A stretch of DNA of 64,000 nt, from NCBI RefSeq assembly GCF_900087055.1, contig NZ_LT575468.1:1550001-1614000 (forward strand), given 5' to 3'. This DNA comes from Plesiomonas shigelloides (lineage in GTDB: Bacteria > Pseudomonadota > Gammaproteobacteria > Enterobacterales > CAMTGL01). A program made the position numbers and the translations under genes. A model generated the notes under the pieces. That model ran no database searches and was not told where the DNA came from. It was given only the letters and a program-made list of their open reading frames with translations. Within the stretch, counting starts at the first letter, position 1; each line of letters begins with the position of its first letter. Positions 33,711 through 42,289 of this stretch are shown here, in pieces.

Positions 33711-34574
33711 TTATTTAGCTATGTTGATTTCTTTGTTATTTAGCATTAAAACACGTTGTGGATGAATGGGGGTGCAACCGTATATTTCATGGGTGGTCAA
33801 CCCATTGTCTTTTCCAAACATAATATACGAATTTCTTACATCTTCGACAAACATAAAACAAATTTCATTTAGCTTAATTAATCCATGTAAATCATTTTTC
33901 AAGCTACAATACCATTTAGACTTACTATTGTAAGAAGGATGAATCTTGCTGGGGTACATATCCATAGTGTATACACATTCATTTTTTTCAGAATTCAACT
34001 GAATAAGATCGATTTCATTATTGAATTTTTTAACCCGACTAAGAGTTATTACAAAAAGCGGGTCACCATGAGCGATAACGTTTCGTATTGTCTTCATGGT
34101 CTCATACAAATACCAGAACTTATATTTCTTTAAGGCTATTTTACCATTAGTCATTTCATTTATTTTACTGGCAGCTTCAAAACTATCTGAGAAATTCATT
34201 CCGTCGGAAAAGTATCGCGTCTTATACTCTGAATGTTGATACATTGTAGTTAAGCACCAAAATAAATTGACAATCATGTTTTCTACTAGTGCGACATGTT
34301 TTACAAGCATCAATTCGTTTTGAAACTGCGCAAGTGATTTTAGATTTTGACAAGGCTCTGTAAACTCTCGTTCTTCTATATTTATCTCATACAGAAGATC
34401 AAAATTTTTATTTTCTTGCGCTGCATTTTTACGTTCTATAAATGAGCGTTTAACACTAGAGTACCTTTCATCATACTCTTTGTAATCAGAGTGATAGTTT
34501 TCAATTAATTTTTTAATTACCCCTGATAATTTTGTGATTTCTCTTTTAACATAATTCATTCTCATTAATGACAT
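33711..34574 (-). CDS. helical protein with HEPN-like R-x4-H motif
   Basis: 287 residues, mostly alpha-helical. The N-terminal half is coiled-coil-like and charged (KLIENYHSDYKEYDERYSSVKRSFIERKNAAQENKNFDLLYEINIEEREF). The region YLYETMKTIRNVIAHGDPLF (about residues 154-173) contains R-N-V-I-A-H, the R(N)x4H signature of HEPN domains, which are often RNA-cleaving toxins. A toxin role is therefore possible, but the rest of the domain is not diagnostic. It is a scaffold-type unit with the promoter at 34658, but no attC-B is seen at the 3' end. Confidence 0.65.
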   Translation of the reverse strand: MSLMRMNYVKREITKLSGVIKKLIENYHSDYKEYDERYSSVKRSFIERKNAAQENKNFDLLYEINIEEREFTEPCQNLKSLAQFQNELMLVKHVALVENMIVNLFWCLTTMYQHSEYKTRYFSDGMNFSDSFEAASKINEMTNGKIALKKYKFWYLYETMKTIRNVIAHGDPLFVITLSRVKKFNNEIDLIQLNSEKNECVYTMDMYPSKIHPSYNSKSKWYCSLKNDLHGLIKLNEICFMFVEDVRNSYIMFGKDNGLTTHEIYGCTPIHPQRVLMLNNKEINIAK

Positions 34575-34657
34575 AGATTATCCGTATTAAATATTTAAGC
34601 TATTCGACTCTATCAATACTGCTAAATAAAAACGTCATAAAGCAGGGTTCTTTCTTT

Positions 34658-34686
34658 ATAGTAACGTTAAATGTGCTTTGAGTCAT
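34658..34686 (-). promoter_or_regulatory. scaffold promoter for HEPN-like gene
   Basis: -35 ATGACT (34681-34686), 17 bp, -10 TACTAT (34658-34663). Confidence 0.5.
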
Positions 34687-34867
34687 CTAGTTAACTGCAT
34701 TGTGCTATATTGTGTTTTGCGTTTTGTTGCTGAACTATGAGTGCTAAATGATCGATTGGGATTGTTTCTGCACACTTATGCTTGAATCTTAGGTTTTGTT
34801 GTAGGTGTGGAGTTAGCTTGTGTGTCGGGAAGTGTAAAGCTAAATTGCTTTGTAAGCATTCGTTCCA

Positions 34868-34990
34868 TGATAACAACAAGCTCAAGCAAGGACATTTTGA
34901 AATGGGCATTCGCTGCGCGAATTTTATGCCCATTTCAAACCACTACGCACGCAAGCGTGCTCCGTTATGCCCCTTAGCTAAATGTTATAA
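34868..34990 (+). repeat. attC-A site 32
   Basis: R'' TGATAAC, R' GTTATAA; L'' AGCTCAAG against L' CTTAGCT; CAAGGAC replaces CAGGGAC. Confidence 0.93.
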
Positions 34991-35011
34991 CTTTTTCGAG
35001 GTACCAGTTAG

Positions 35012-35839
35012 ATGAAAAATTTGAGCTACATCGTCTCGTTGCTTCTGCTAAGCATTGTGATGTTAATTTGTTGTGTGATTATCTATTTCGGAACCTTAGA
35101 AAGTAGTGCTGTCGAGCTTTCTAAAGTATTGTTACCAAGTATAGCTCCATTAATCACAGTACTTTCAGCTCTTTATATTTTTAAGCTGCAACAAGATGCA
35201 GAGCGAGCTATAGGTGATAGGACTAAACTGGAAGAAAAACAGCGTTTAGCTGCAACAATTTACAAGGAAATTAAAGGAGCACAAGACTCAATTGAGCGCA
35301 TAAAACTAGAACATCTATCAAAAAAACAGCGTGGAGTTAATGATTTTGCTATCAATGAGTTCTCTCCTCCAATATTACCTTATGAGTCTTGGAATCAGAA
35401 TAAGCATCTTTTCATAAAAGAACTTAATCAGGAAAATTTTGATTTAATTGATGCATCATTTAATGCTGCACTTCAAGCTGAAGATTGTAGACGGTGGGCG
35501 ACAAGTCTATTTCGTGAGCAAGTGACTCAGAAAGCAGCGTCTCGAATGTCTGCTGCTTGTATGATAGCAAAAGATCTAGCGATGGAAAAATTAAAATCAG
35601 AAATAACGAATATCGAGTCTACACCAGTGTCTCAAGTGCCTATAAGTGCGGAAAGTATTGCTAATTGGAAGATAAGTTGTGAGCGAGACTTTAGCATGTT
35701 GACTGATGCCCCAAGTTTTATATTTAAACCTAAAGAATTGAATGATCGTGGTGATATAGCTTTAGAACAGTTCAAAGATGTAGTAAATACGCCTGCTGGT
35801 CAACAGTTACGTGAGTTGTGCGGTGACTTTTTGTTATAA
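35012..35839 (+). CDS. membrane protein with cytoplasmic helical domain
   Basis: 275 residues. Two membrane segments at the N terminus (about 7-27 and 37-57) are followed by a coiled-coil-like, charged region (LQQDAERAIGDRTKLEEKQRLAATIYKEIKGAQDSIERIKLEHLSKKQ) and a soluble domain rich in Ala and Trp (ALQAEDCRRWATSLFREQVTQKAASRMSAA). No named family is recognised. GAGGT lies upstream of the ATG. The TAA stop lies in the R'' box of the following attC, a canonical sense cassette. Confidence 0.72.
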   Translation: MKNLSYIVSLLLLSIVMLICCVIIYFGTLESSAVELSKVLLPSIAPLITVLSALYIFKLQQDAERAIGDRTKLEEKQRLAATIYKEIKGAQDSIERIKLEHLSKKQRGVNDFAINEFSPPILPYESWNQNKHLFIKELNQENFDLIDASFNAALQAEDCRRWATSLFREQVTQKAASRMSAACMIAKDLAMEKLKSEITNIESTPVSQVPISAESIANWKISCERDFSMLTDAPSFIFKPKELNDRGDIALEQFKDVVNTPAGQQLRELCGDFLL

Positions 35840-35956
35840 CAAAAAGCTCAAGCAGGGACATTTTGAAATGGGCATTCACTGCGTGAATTTTATACCCATT
35901 TCAAACCGCTGCGCACGCAGGCGTGCTGCGCTATGCCCCTTAGCTAAATGTTATCA
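35834..35956 (+). repeat. attC-A site 33
   Basis: R'' TTATAAC contains the preceding stop; R' GTTATCA; L'' AGCTCAAG against L' CTTAGCT; arm ATTCAC-TGC-GTGAAT. Confidence 0.93.
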
Positions 35957-36005
35957 GGAAAGGCATTTAATTAATATTTTTGGCGCATGAGAGAATCGTA
36001 ATACT

Positions 36006-36026
36006 GCCGTAGTAGGGTACTACGGC
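36006..36026. other. left-block hairpin
   Basis: A perfect 9-bp stem GCCGTAGTA/TACTACGGC, loop GGG. Confidence 0.7.
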
Positions 36027-36045
36027 GAATGGGAGATATTATATT

Positions 36046-36143
36046 TTTAACGCCGTTGTAACCGGCTAAAAATAGTTGACTACAATTTGTGAGGCACGAA
36101 CAAAGCCAACTGTTTTTTGTTCGCGTTTACAACCTTGTTATGC
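36046..36143 (-). repeat. attC-B, about 98 bp
   Basis: Boxes TTTAACG and GTTATGC. L'' on the minus strand, GTTGTAAAC, pairs with GTTGTAACC and carries an extra A. The central arm GAACAAA is partly self-complementary with TTTGTTC. The edge word GTTATGCGAAC is exactly mirrored by GTTCGCATAAC upstream of the TIR gene. Confidence 0.78.
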
Positions 36144-36146
36144 GAA

Positions 36147-36551
36147 CTAAGTTAATATTCCAAACATAGCGATTAGTAATACGCCTATGATGCAACCGTA
36201 AAAAGGTAATAGTGTTTTAGAAAAAATTACTTTTGTATAACTATCCACTTCACGCTCCACTGGTTGCGTATTAAGAGTATATTTATCACTCTTTATAATA
36301 TCTTCAGCAACCTTCTCATAAAGCTTGCGGTACAGTTTTTCTTGATGCAAGAAAAAAGCATCCAAGAACCAAAACATGAACGCAGGAAAATACGCTATAA
36401 GTGCAAACATTTTATTTGAGTCTTTTGCAGCTAACGCAAATAAAGCTGCGACAATAGTGACACTCCAACCTTTAAGCAAGAAGGAGTTTTGCCCCATTCT
36501 ATTAATTACCCCTTGTATAAAAGTTAAATGCGCAATTTTTTGCTCAATCAT
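36147..36551 (-). CDS. small membrane protein overlapping TIR gene
   Basis: 134 residues with three hydrophobic segments (about 27-43, 47-66 and 113-132). Between segments 2 and 3 is a charged loop (FFLHQEKLYRKLYEKVAEDIIKSDKYTLNTQPVEREVDSYTK). The ATG (36549-36551) overlaps the 3' end of the TIR gene by 8 bp (ATGATTGA) and has GGAGA upstream, so the two are translationally coupled. It is probably the membrane component or effector of a TIR-based system; no named family is recognised with certainty. Confidence 0.8.
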   Translation of the reverse strand: MIEQKIAHLTFIQGVINRMGQNSFLLKGWSVTIVAALFALAAKDSNKMFALIAYFPAFMFWFLDAFFLHQEKLYRKLYEKVAEDIIKSDKYTLNTQPVEREVDSYTKVIFSKTLLPFYGCIIGVLLIAMFGILT

Positions 36552-37149
36552 CCAGCTTTCTCCACGTTAGCTCTCTTCGAGAAGTTTTCAGCCAAGCTTC
36601 ATATACGAGATAGTGACTTTTATCTTTATGAATCCACAGGCGAGGTATCTGTGCCATATCATTTCCCTTCAAGCAATATGGGTACAAACCTAGATACTCT
36701 TGTCCTATATACTCATTATCATACGAGTATTTTTTTATAGGTAGAATTGCTACTTTCTCTTTTATGCCATCAAAGTAGCCACACTCCCAAGGCATCCACT
36801 TTGAAGCTTCTGCATTTTCAGTTGTGACATAGAATAACGACTTAGAAGCATCCATTCTTTCTCTGAGTAATTCAGCTGTACTTTCATTGACTTTACTTCG
36901 ATCAAGTTGAGCATCATCAACCCAGTCGACATAGACAGAGTAACCCATATCTTCAAGTGTAGCTTTAACACCAAGTATCAACTCAGCGTCTTTCGAGCTG
37001 TGAGACAAGAAAATGTCGTAAGTTTTATATTTATTAAAAACAGAGGCGGATTCGGAAAGAATTTTACTCTTTGACTTATATATATTAGTTGCCCGTTGGC
37101 TCTCTTGTTGGGCACGAGCTCTAATACTACTTTCATTAAATAATGCCAT
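36544..37149 (-). CDS. TIR domain protein
   Basis: 201 residues. A helical N-terminal extension (about residues 1-40) is followed by a TIR domain starting YKTYDIFLSHSSKDAELILGVKATLEDMGYSVYVDW (residues 41-76) and continuing with ASKSLFYVTTENAEASKWMPWECGYFDG. The conserved WECGYFDG box lies at about residues 120-127 and contains the Glu at the usual NADase position. Bacterial TIR domains hydrolyse or cyclise NAD+ in antiphage defence. It is the first gene of a two-gene operon with a membrane protein. GGAGATGAT lies before the ATG. Confidence 0.87.
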   Translation of the reverse strand: MALFNESSIRARAQQESQRATNIYKSKSKILSESASVFNKYKTYDIFLSHSSKDAELILGVKATLEDMGYSVYVDWVDDAQLDRSKVNESTAELLRERMDASKSLFYVTTENAEASKWMPWECGYFDGIKEKVAILPIKKYSYDNEYIGQEYLGLYPYCLKGNDMAQIPRLWIHKDKSHYLVYEAWLKTSRRELTWRKLDD

Positions 37150-37216
37150 ATCATCTCCATAATTAGCACAAAACTACATGTTCGCATAACAGCGTTATTA
37201 TGTGGAAACTTTCCGT

Positions 37217-37245
37217 ATAGTAACGTGACTTGTATCATGTGTCAC
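37217..37245 (-). promoter_or_regulatory. scaffold promoter for TIR operon
   Basis: -35 GTGACA (37240-37245), 17 bp, -10 TACTAT (37217-37222), about 70 bp before the TIR start. Confidence 0.6.
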
Positions 37246-37354
37246 CTAATGTAACGAGTTGTACCGTGTTGCATATTAGGTTTTACTGTAGAAGTAGAGT
37301 TAGCTCATTCGTTGGCTATGTCTGCACACACTGCTTTCCAAACATCGGGTTCCG

Positions 37355-37476
37355 TGATAACAAGCAGCTCAACAGGGACATTTTGAAATGGGCATTCACT
37401 ACGTGAATTTTATGCCCATTTCAAACCGCTGCGCACGCAGGCGTGCTACGCTATGCCCCTTAGCTAAATGTTATCA
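37355..37476 (+). repeat. attC-A site 34
   Basis: R'' TGATAAC, R' GTTATCA; L'' AGCTCAAC against L' CTTAGCT; arm ATTCAC-TAC-GTGAAT. Confidence 0.93.
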
Positions 37477-37563
37477 AGAAAGACATTTAATTAATGTTTT
37501 CGGCGCATGAGAAAATCGTAATACTGCTGTAGTAGGATGATGTGGTGAATAAAAATAATTATC

Positions 37564-37673
37564 TTTAACGTCCATTCAGGGGGGGAGCACACAAATCAAT
37601 TTTTCTTAGACCACTTTCTCCGCATACCAAAAATGTAACGTGGCATGAATCCCACTTAAACGCCTTGTTAGTT
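37564..37673 (-). repeat. attC-B, about 110 bp
   Basis: Boxes TTTAACG and GTTAGTT. L regions are CCATTCAGG and CCCACTTAAACGCC. The box is mirrored by GGTGACAACTAGC after the NACHT gene, so the insert it closes runs to about 39494. The insert's gene runs opposite to this attC, unlike all other inverted inserts. Confidence 0.72.
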
Positions 37674-37737
37674 GTCACCCTGACAGTAAAATATTACTAT
37701 TCATCATATATCACGCGAAATTTATGAGAGGGAAACC

Positions 37738-39456
37738 ATGCTTGGAGAAGCAATTGTAGCAGAGTCTTTTAAACTAGGATTAGCAGAAGCTATTAGTTTT
37801 CTAAAAAGCAAATCCTCAAGTTTTAAGAATGCACATAAGATAAATATTGAACAAGCATATCTGAAAGCTTCAAATGTAGAGAATGTTAAAACAATATGGC
37901 AAGTTGATAAAAGCGTGAATTTAAATGAGTTTTATTATCCGTCAAATATTCTTGTTGAAGATAAAGTCATTCAAGTTGATTCATTAGATGTATTTCCAGA
38001 AAATGGAAAGGTTGTAATACAGGGAACTGCAGGTCAAGGTAAGTCCATACTTTTGCGTTATTTAACAGGTGTCGCACTAAGGAAAAGTAAAGTTATTCCA
38101 CTTTTTGTTGAATTAAGGAAGATAACTGATAGAACTGATTTACCGACACTTATCTGCCAATCTTTAAGTGAACTTGGAATTCAAGCTACTGAAACGGAGT
38201 TAGAGTATATCTATTCTAGTAATAAATTCACTTTATTATTCGATGCATTTGATGAAATACCAGATAAGAACTTAAAAGATACTTTGATACATATTGAAAA
38301 CATCTGTGCAAAATATTATCGGCAGCAGGTAATAATAACATCCAGGCCTGGAGCGGAAATACAAAAAGTACCATCATTTGATGTCTTCAACTTAGAGCAA
38401 ATTGAACTATCAGACTTCAAACCAATGCTATTAAGATTTTTTAATAACGATGAAGTTACTGTTCATCAAATAATGAAAAGCTTACATGAGAATAACAATG
38501 AAATCATTAGCCTGGTTACGACACCATTGTTATTAACCTTGCTGGCTATAACATATAAAACTTACAATAAAATCCCAACACAGTTACACGAATTTTATGA
38601 GAATATCTTTCATGTTCTTGTAAATCGGCATGATGCTACTAAACCTGGATTTAGAAGAGAATATAAATCTAATTTAAATGAAAGAGAGCTTGAGGATTTA
38701 TTTTGTGGGTTTTGTTTCTATAGCATGATTGAAGGCAAAACCTCTTTATCACGACAAGAAGCATTAAAAGTAATAAAAAAAGCATGTGAGTTTTTAAATA
38801 TTACTCCATCTTCTGAGTTCAGTTTTTTAAGTGACTGCATTAAAAATACCTGTCTTTTGTTGGAAGAGGGGTTTAATTATCACTTTATTCATAAAAGCAT
38901 AAGAGAATATCATTCGGCAAAATTTATTAGCGGAAGCCCTAACGAACTGAAAGAGCGCTTCTACACTATGGCTAAAGAAAGTATACAAAAATATAGAGTT
39001 GAATTAGACTTTCTTAGCGTTATCGATGAACATTACTTTAACAAGTATTTTTTGCTCCCCACTTATGAATCTATCTTTCAAGATCTATCACAGGCCGAAA
39101 ACTACAATCACTTAGAACTTGGTTTTCTTTTGCAAGATTCACACTTATATTGTAATGAGGAGCTAAGTCAGATAATATCTTTTAGATTTAATCAAAGGCC
39201 AATTTTTTTAGTTCATTATATGAACGATGCATATAGTACCATGATCAACCTAATAATTAAAATGATAAATAATTATGAAATAAAACCAGGTAGCCAAAGA
39301 GAAATTAGTATTGTCTCGGCAATGAAAGACTGTGATTTATACGACGAAGCAGAGAATCTAATTAATCAAACCATCAAAGGGATGTATGATAAATATGTTC
39401 AAATGAAAATTCGCTTTAACCGGAAAGACGCTTTAATCGAAAGCATGAATTTTTAG
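37738..39456 (+). CDS. NACHT-domain NTPase (bacterial NLR-like)
   Basis: 572 residues. An N-terminal helical part (about 1-85) precedes a NACHT module: Walker A VVIQGTAGQGKSILLRYL (about 95-112), Walker B FTLLFDAFDEIPD (about 165-177) with the small-residue/acidic arrangement of NACHT proteins, QQVIITSRPGAEI (sensor), and the winged region ending YHFIHKSIREYHSAKFI (about 383-399). A helical C-terminal domain of about 170 residues lacks clear repeats. Bacterial NACHT proteins act in phage defence. GAGAGGG precedes the ATG. The scaffold promoter at 39520 points antisense to it, so it needs another promoter. Confidence 0.85.
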   Translation: MLGEAIVAESFKLGLAEAISFLKSKSSSFKNAHKINIEQAYLKASNVENVKTIWQVDKSVNLNEFYYPSNILVEDKVIQVDSLDVFPENGKVVIQGTAGQGKSILLRYLTGVALRKSKVIPLFVELRKITDRTDLPTLICQSLSELGIQATETELEYIYSSNKFTLLFDAFDEIPDKNLKDTLIHIENICAKYYRQQVIITSRPGAEIQKVPSFDVFNLEQIELSDFKPMLLRFFNNDEVTVHQIMKSLHENNNEIISLVTTPLLLTLLAITYKTYNKIPTQLHEFYENIFHVLVNRHDATKPGFRREYKSNLNERELEDLFCGFCFYSMIEGKTSLSRQEALKVIKKACEFLNITPSSEFSFLSDCIKNTCLLLEEGFNYHFIHKSIREYHSAKFISGSPNELKERFYTMAKESIQKYRVELDFLSVIDEHYFNKYFLLPTYESIFQDLSQAENYNHLELGFLLQDSHLYCNEELSQIISFRFNQRPIFLVHYMNDAYSTMINLIIKMINNYEIKPGSQREISIVSAMKDCDLYDEAENLINQTIKGMYDKYVQMKIRFNRKDALIESMNF

Positions 39457-39519
39457 TTTGCCAATGCTACATTCTTGTAATGGTGACAACTAGCTGCGTA
39501 TTATGCCAAAAGTTTCTGT

Positions 39520-39548
39520 ATAGTAACGTGACATATACTCTGAGTTAC
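39520..39548 (-). promoter_or_regulatory. scaffold promoter, antisense to NACHT gene
   Basis: -35 GTAACT (39543-39548), 17 bp, -10 TACTAT (39520-39525). It would transcribe the non-coding strand of the NACHT gene. Confidence 0.45.
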
Positions 39549-39680
39549 CAGATGTAACGTTACGCCGTGTGCTGAGTAGTAGTTTTTGCAGCGGCGGCGT
39601 AGTGATTTTTACCGTGGAAGTAGAGTTAGCTCATGCGTTGGGTATGCAAACACTCATTGTTGTCCAAGCATCGGGTTCCT

Positions 39681-39803
39681 TGATAACAAGAAGCTCAAGC
39701 AGGGACATTTTGAAATGGGCATTCGCTGCGCGAAATTTATGCCCATTTCAAACCGCTGCGCACGCAAGCGTGCTGCGCTATGCCCCTTAGCTAAATGTTA
39801 TCA
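39681..39803 (+). repeat. attC-A site 35
   Basis: R'' TGATAAC, R' GTTATCA; L'' AGCTCAAG against L' CTTAGCT. Confidence 0.93.
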
Positions 39804-39852
39804 GGAAAGGCATTTAATTAAAATTTTTGGCGCATGAGAGAATCGTAATACT

Positions 39853-39873
39853 GCCGTAGTAGGGTACTACGGC
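39853..39873. other. left-block hairpin
   Basis: A perfect 9-bp stem GCCGTAGTA/TACTACGGC, loop GGG. Confidence 0.7.
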
Positions 39874-39891
39874 GAATGGAAAATAACATAT

Positions 39892-40016
39892 TTTAACGCC
39901 GCGTTAAGGTGTGAGTAACGCAATAACGAAGTTTCGGCATTGCGCCTTAAACACTGAAGTTACCTCAAAGCAAAAATGCCACGCGTTACGAATCACTCTT
40001 AAACGCTTTGTTATGA
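39892..40016 (-). repeat. attC-B, V. parahaemolyticus-like, best preserved
   Basis: Boxes TTTAACG and GTTATGA, 125 bp. L'' on the minus strand, GCGTTTAAG, has one extra T against GCGTTAAG. The arms are GAGTAACGC and GCGTTACGAATC. Orientation is opposite to attC-A. Confidence 0.85.
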
Positions 40017-40936
40017 CTACGTGTACCTGCATTAGTTAAAGCCTCTTTCCATTTTTTTGTGTTAAGACGTATCTTGATCCCGTCACTAAACACTTTGAAG
40101 CCACTGCTATCTTTATAACTTTCATTAGCTTGCTCTTTAAAACGGCTGAAGTCTCTAGACTCAAGAGCCCCCTCTAGCTCTTGTGTGAATCCTATTTCTA
40201 TACCAAACCTTTTCAAAGCTTGAGTAGTTTCATCACTTAAGTTACTCAGTAAATGGTAGTAGGCGCTAAAATACTCGTTTTCTTCAAATTCAATTTGAAG
40301 CCCATCACGCTCCGGCTCGGGGTCTTGAAAGTACACGGACAGCTCATCCGAAAAGTATGCTTGCGACGCAATTCTTACAACAGGAGCCTTTCCATTGACA
40401 GTACCAATGACGGTGGTTTGTTGCTTCGCTTTCACTTGAGTAGAGCTATTAAACTTACCGGAAGTACCCTTTGCCTCCACAATAACGAATTCACCTCTAA
40501 TGTTACGACCAATAAGATCTGGACGAGATTTAGTTACTTTACCTGACGCTCCCACTGGAATACCAAGGACACTCTTTAAGCAATGAACATGTGCCAACCA
40601 TGGCGTTTGAATTAACTTTTCGGAAAATAGTTTAGACATAGCCATACCAAGCATAAAAGAAGTAAACGTCTTTTCTGTTGGGTCAGAATCGCTATAAATA
40701 TCAGAAGTATATATATAGCCTCTCGATTCAGTTAGGTTAGCTAGCAACAAGTAAATCCTATTTAAGATTTCCGCGTGGGAATAAAAACCATTTGAATACA
40801 AAGCTCTTCGATGCCGCTTGCCTACAGTCATAATTGCCCAAAGTAGGTCTTCCCAATCGACAGTCAATGAACTGTTAGCTGAATTCAGATGGGAGTATGT
40901 CCCCTTAAAATCGCAACAATCATATGAAATTTTCAT
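39986..40936 (-). CDS. PD-(D/E)XK-type nuclease-like protein
   Basis: 316 residues. The central segment SRPDLIGRNIRGEFVIVEAKGTSGK (about residues 137-161) has the D...E-x-K pattern of restriction-type nucleases, with D in RPDLIG and E-A-K in IVEAKG. The N-terminal domain (TVDWEDLLWAIMTVGKRHRRALYSNGF) and helical C-terminal region are unassigned. The frame runs through the R'' and L'' boxes of the attC-B, adding the tail NKAFKSDS, a common read-through signature in Vibrio cassettes. Possibly a defence nuclease; no partner gene in the cassette. Confidence 0.75.
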   Translation of the reverse strand: MKISYDCCDFKGTYSHLNSANSSLTVDWEDLLWAIMTVGKRHRRALYSNGFYSHAEILNRIYLLLANLTESRGYIYTSDIYSDSDPTEKTFTSFMLGMAMSKLFSEKLIQTPWLAHVHCLKSVLGIPVGASGKVTKSRPDLIGRNIRGEFVIVEAKGTSGKFNSSTQVKAKQQTTVIGTVNGKAPVVRIASQAYFSDELSVYFQDPEPERDGLQIEFEENEYFSAYYHLLSNLSDETTQALKRFGIEIGFTQELEGALESRDFSRFKEQANESYKDSSGFKVFSDGIKIRLNTKKWKEALTNAGTRSHNKAFKSDS

Positions 40937-40991
40937 TGATACAATACTCTAGATAGTTGTCATAACAGCGTATTATGCGGAAACTTTCCGT

Positions 40992-41020
40992 ATAGTAACG
41001 TGACATGTATTCTTCGTCAC
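40992..41020 (-). promoter_or_regulatory. scaffold promoter for PD-(D/E)XK gene
   Basis: -35 GTGACG (41015-41020), 17 bp, -10 TACTAT (40992-40997). Confidence 0.6.
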
Positions 41021-41129
41021 CTAATGTAACGAGTTGTGCAGTATTGCATATGCGGTTTTAGTGTAGAAGCAGAGTTAGCTCATGTGTTGGGTGTGTAAAC
41101 AGGCGTTGTTTTCCAAACAATTGGTTCCG

Positions 41130-41252
41130 TGATAACAAGAAGCTCAAGCAGGGACATTTTGAAATGGGCATTCGCTACGCGAATTTTACGCCCATTTCAA
41201 ACCGCTGCGCACGCAGGCGTGCTGCGCTATGCCCCTTAGCTAAATGTTATCA
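41130..41252 (+). repeat. attC-A site 36
   Basis: R'' TGATAAC, R' GTTATCA; L'' AGCTCAAG against L' CTTAGCT. Confidence 0.93.
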
Positions 41253-41332
41253 GGAAAGGCATTAAATTAATATTTTCGGCGCATGAGCGAATCAGAACGG
41301 TACCGTAGTAGGGTACTACTGCGAATGAGTTA

Positions 41333-41366
41333 TTTAACGTTGAGCGAATGACGCTAGTTGTTATGC
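41333..41366 (-). repeat. possible remnant attC-B (34 bp)
   Basis: TTTAACG and GTTATGC are only 20 bp apart, with AACGTTGAGCG loosely complementary to CGCTAGTTGTT. It is probably a collapsed site. Confidence 0.35.
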
Positions 41367-41370
41367 GATT

Positions 41371-41775
41371 TTACTTGTTTTTATTCATCCTTAACGTATA
41401 GACCGATACCTCATCTTTAAATGCTGGCCATGTATTGTTGAACTCCAACATGGAAACCTCGTTGTTTTTTATAGATTCTATTTTATATAGCCAACTACGT
41501 GGAGGGCACTCAGTACAATTTCGTCCATTTTCGACCATATAGAAAAAATTGTTGCCTATCCATTTTACGCGAGCTTCTACAATTGGCATATCTCCTGTAA
41601 TTTCAGCGTACATAACGACCTTATCAGAACCTATGAATTCTATACCACTTGATTCAGCGCCTTTCAGGATTAATCGATGATTTATTACTGACTTCTCGTA
41701 GTTTTCAGCATGTGAATTACCAGAAAGAAGTGCAATAAATGATATTAATGCGACGATTTTTATATTCACAGTCAT
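41371..41775 (-). CDS. exported protein of unknown function
   Basis: 134 residues with a signal peptide (MTVNIKIVALISFIALLSGNSHA, likely cleaved before ENYE). The mature part is beta-rich (HRLILKGAESSGIEFIGSDKVVMYAEITGDMPIVEARVKWIGNNFFYMV). It contains a NCTECPP motif with two close cysteines followed by RSWLYKIESI. No family recognised. AGGATAT precedes the ATG. It lies behind the scaffold promoter at 41908. Confidence 0.7.
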   Translation of the reverse strand: MTVNIKIVALISFIALLSGNSHAENYEKSVINHRLILKGAESSGIEFIGSDKVVMYAEITGDMPIVEARVKWIGNNFFYMVENGRNCTECPPRSWLYKIESIKNNEVSMLEFNNTWPAFKDEVSVYTLRMNKNK

Positions 41776-41907
41776 TTATATCCTATGCTTACACGTAACA
41801 GAAAAAAGAACCGCATATCAGACTATTTCTATGAATGTGTCTTAAAATTCTTTCATGTCGAAGTGTCAATTTTTTCATGGCAGCATTATTATGCTTAAAC
41901 TTTCCGT

Positions 41908-41936
41908 ATAGTAACGCGGCATGTACTCTGAGTCAC
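41908..41936 (-). promoter_or_regulatory. scaffold promoter for gene at 41371
   Basis: -35 GTGACT (41931-41936), 17 bp, -10 TACTAT (41908-41913). Confidence 0.55.
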
Positions 41937-42045
41937 GCGATGCAACGGTGTGTAGTGTGTTGATAAGTGATTTTTACTGTGGAAGTAGAGTTAGCTCATA
42001 CGTTGGGCGTGTAAACACACATTGCATTTCTAACATCGTGTTCCA

Positions 42046-42168
42046 TGATAACAAAAAGTTAAAGCAGGGACATTTTGAAATGGGCATTCGCTACGCGAAT
42101 TTTATGCCCATTTCAAACCGCTGCGCACGCAAGCGTGCTGCGCTATGCCCCTTAACTAAATGTTATCA
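42046..42168 (+). repeat. attC-A site 37
   Basis: R'' TGATAAC, R' GTTATCA; L'' AGTTAAAG against L' CTTAACT. Confidence 0.93.
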
Positions 42169-42229
42169 GGAAAGGCATTTAATCTACATTTTTGGCGAAT
42201 GTAAGTTTTGCAAAATGCCGTGTAGGACA

Positions 42230-42289
42230 CTTATTGGTGCGAAATTGCAGCTGAAATTTCGCCATTCGCACCATAGTCGTTTGCTAAGC
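42230..42289 (-). repeat. attC-B-like remnant, GGTGCGAA type
   Basis: Arms TTGGTGCGAA and TTCGCACCA flank a loop, and the gene-side box is GCTAAGC. The far box is not recognisable. Confidence 0.5.
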
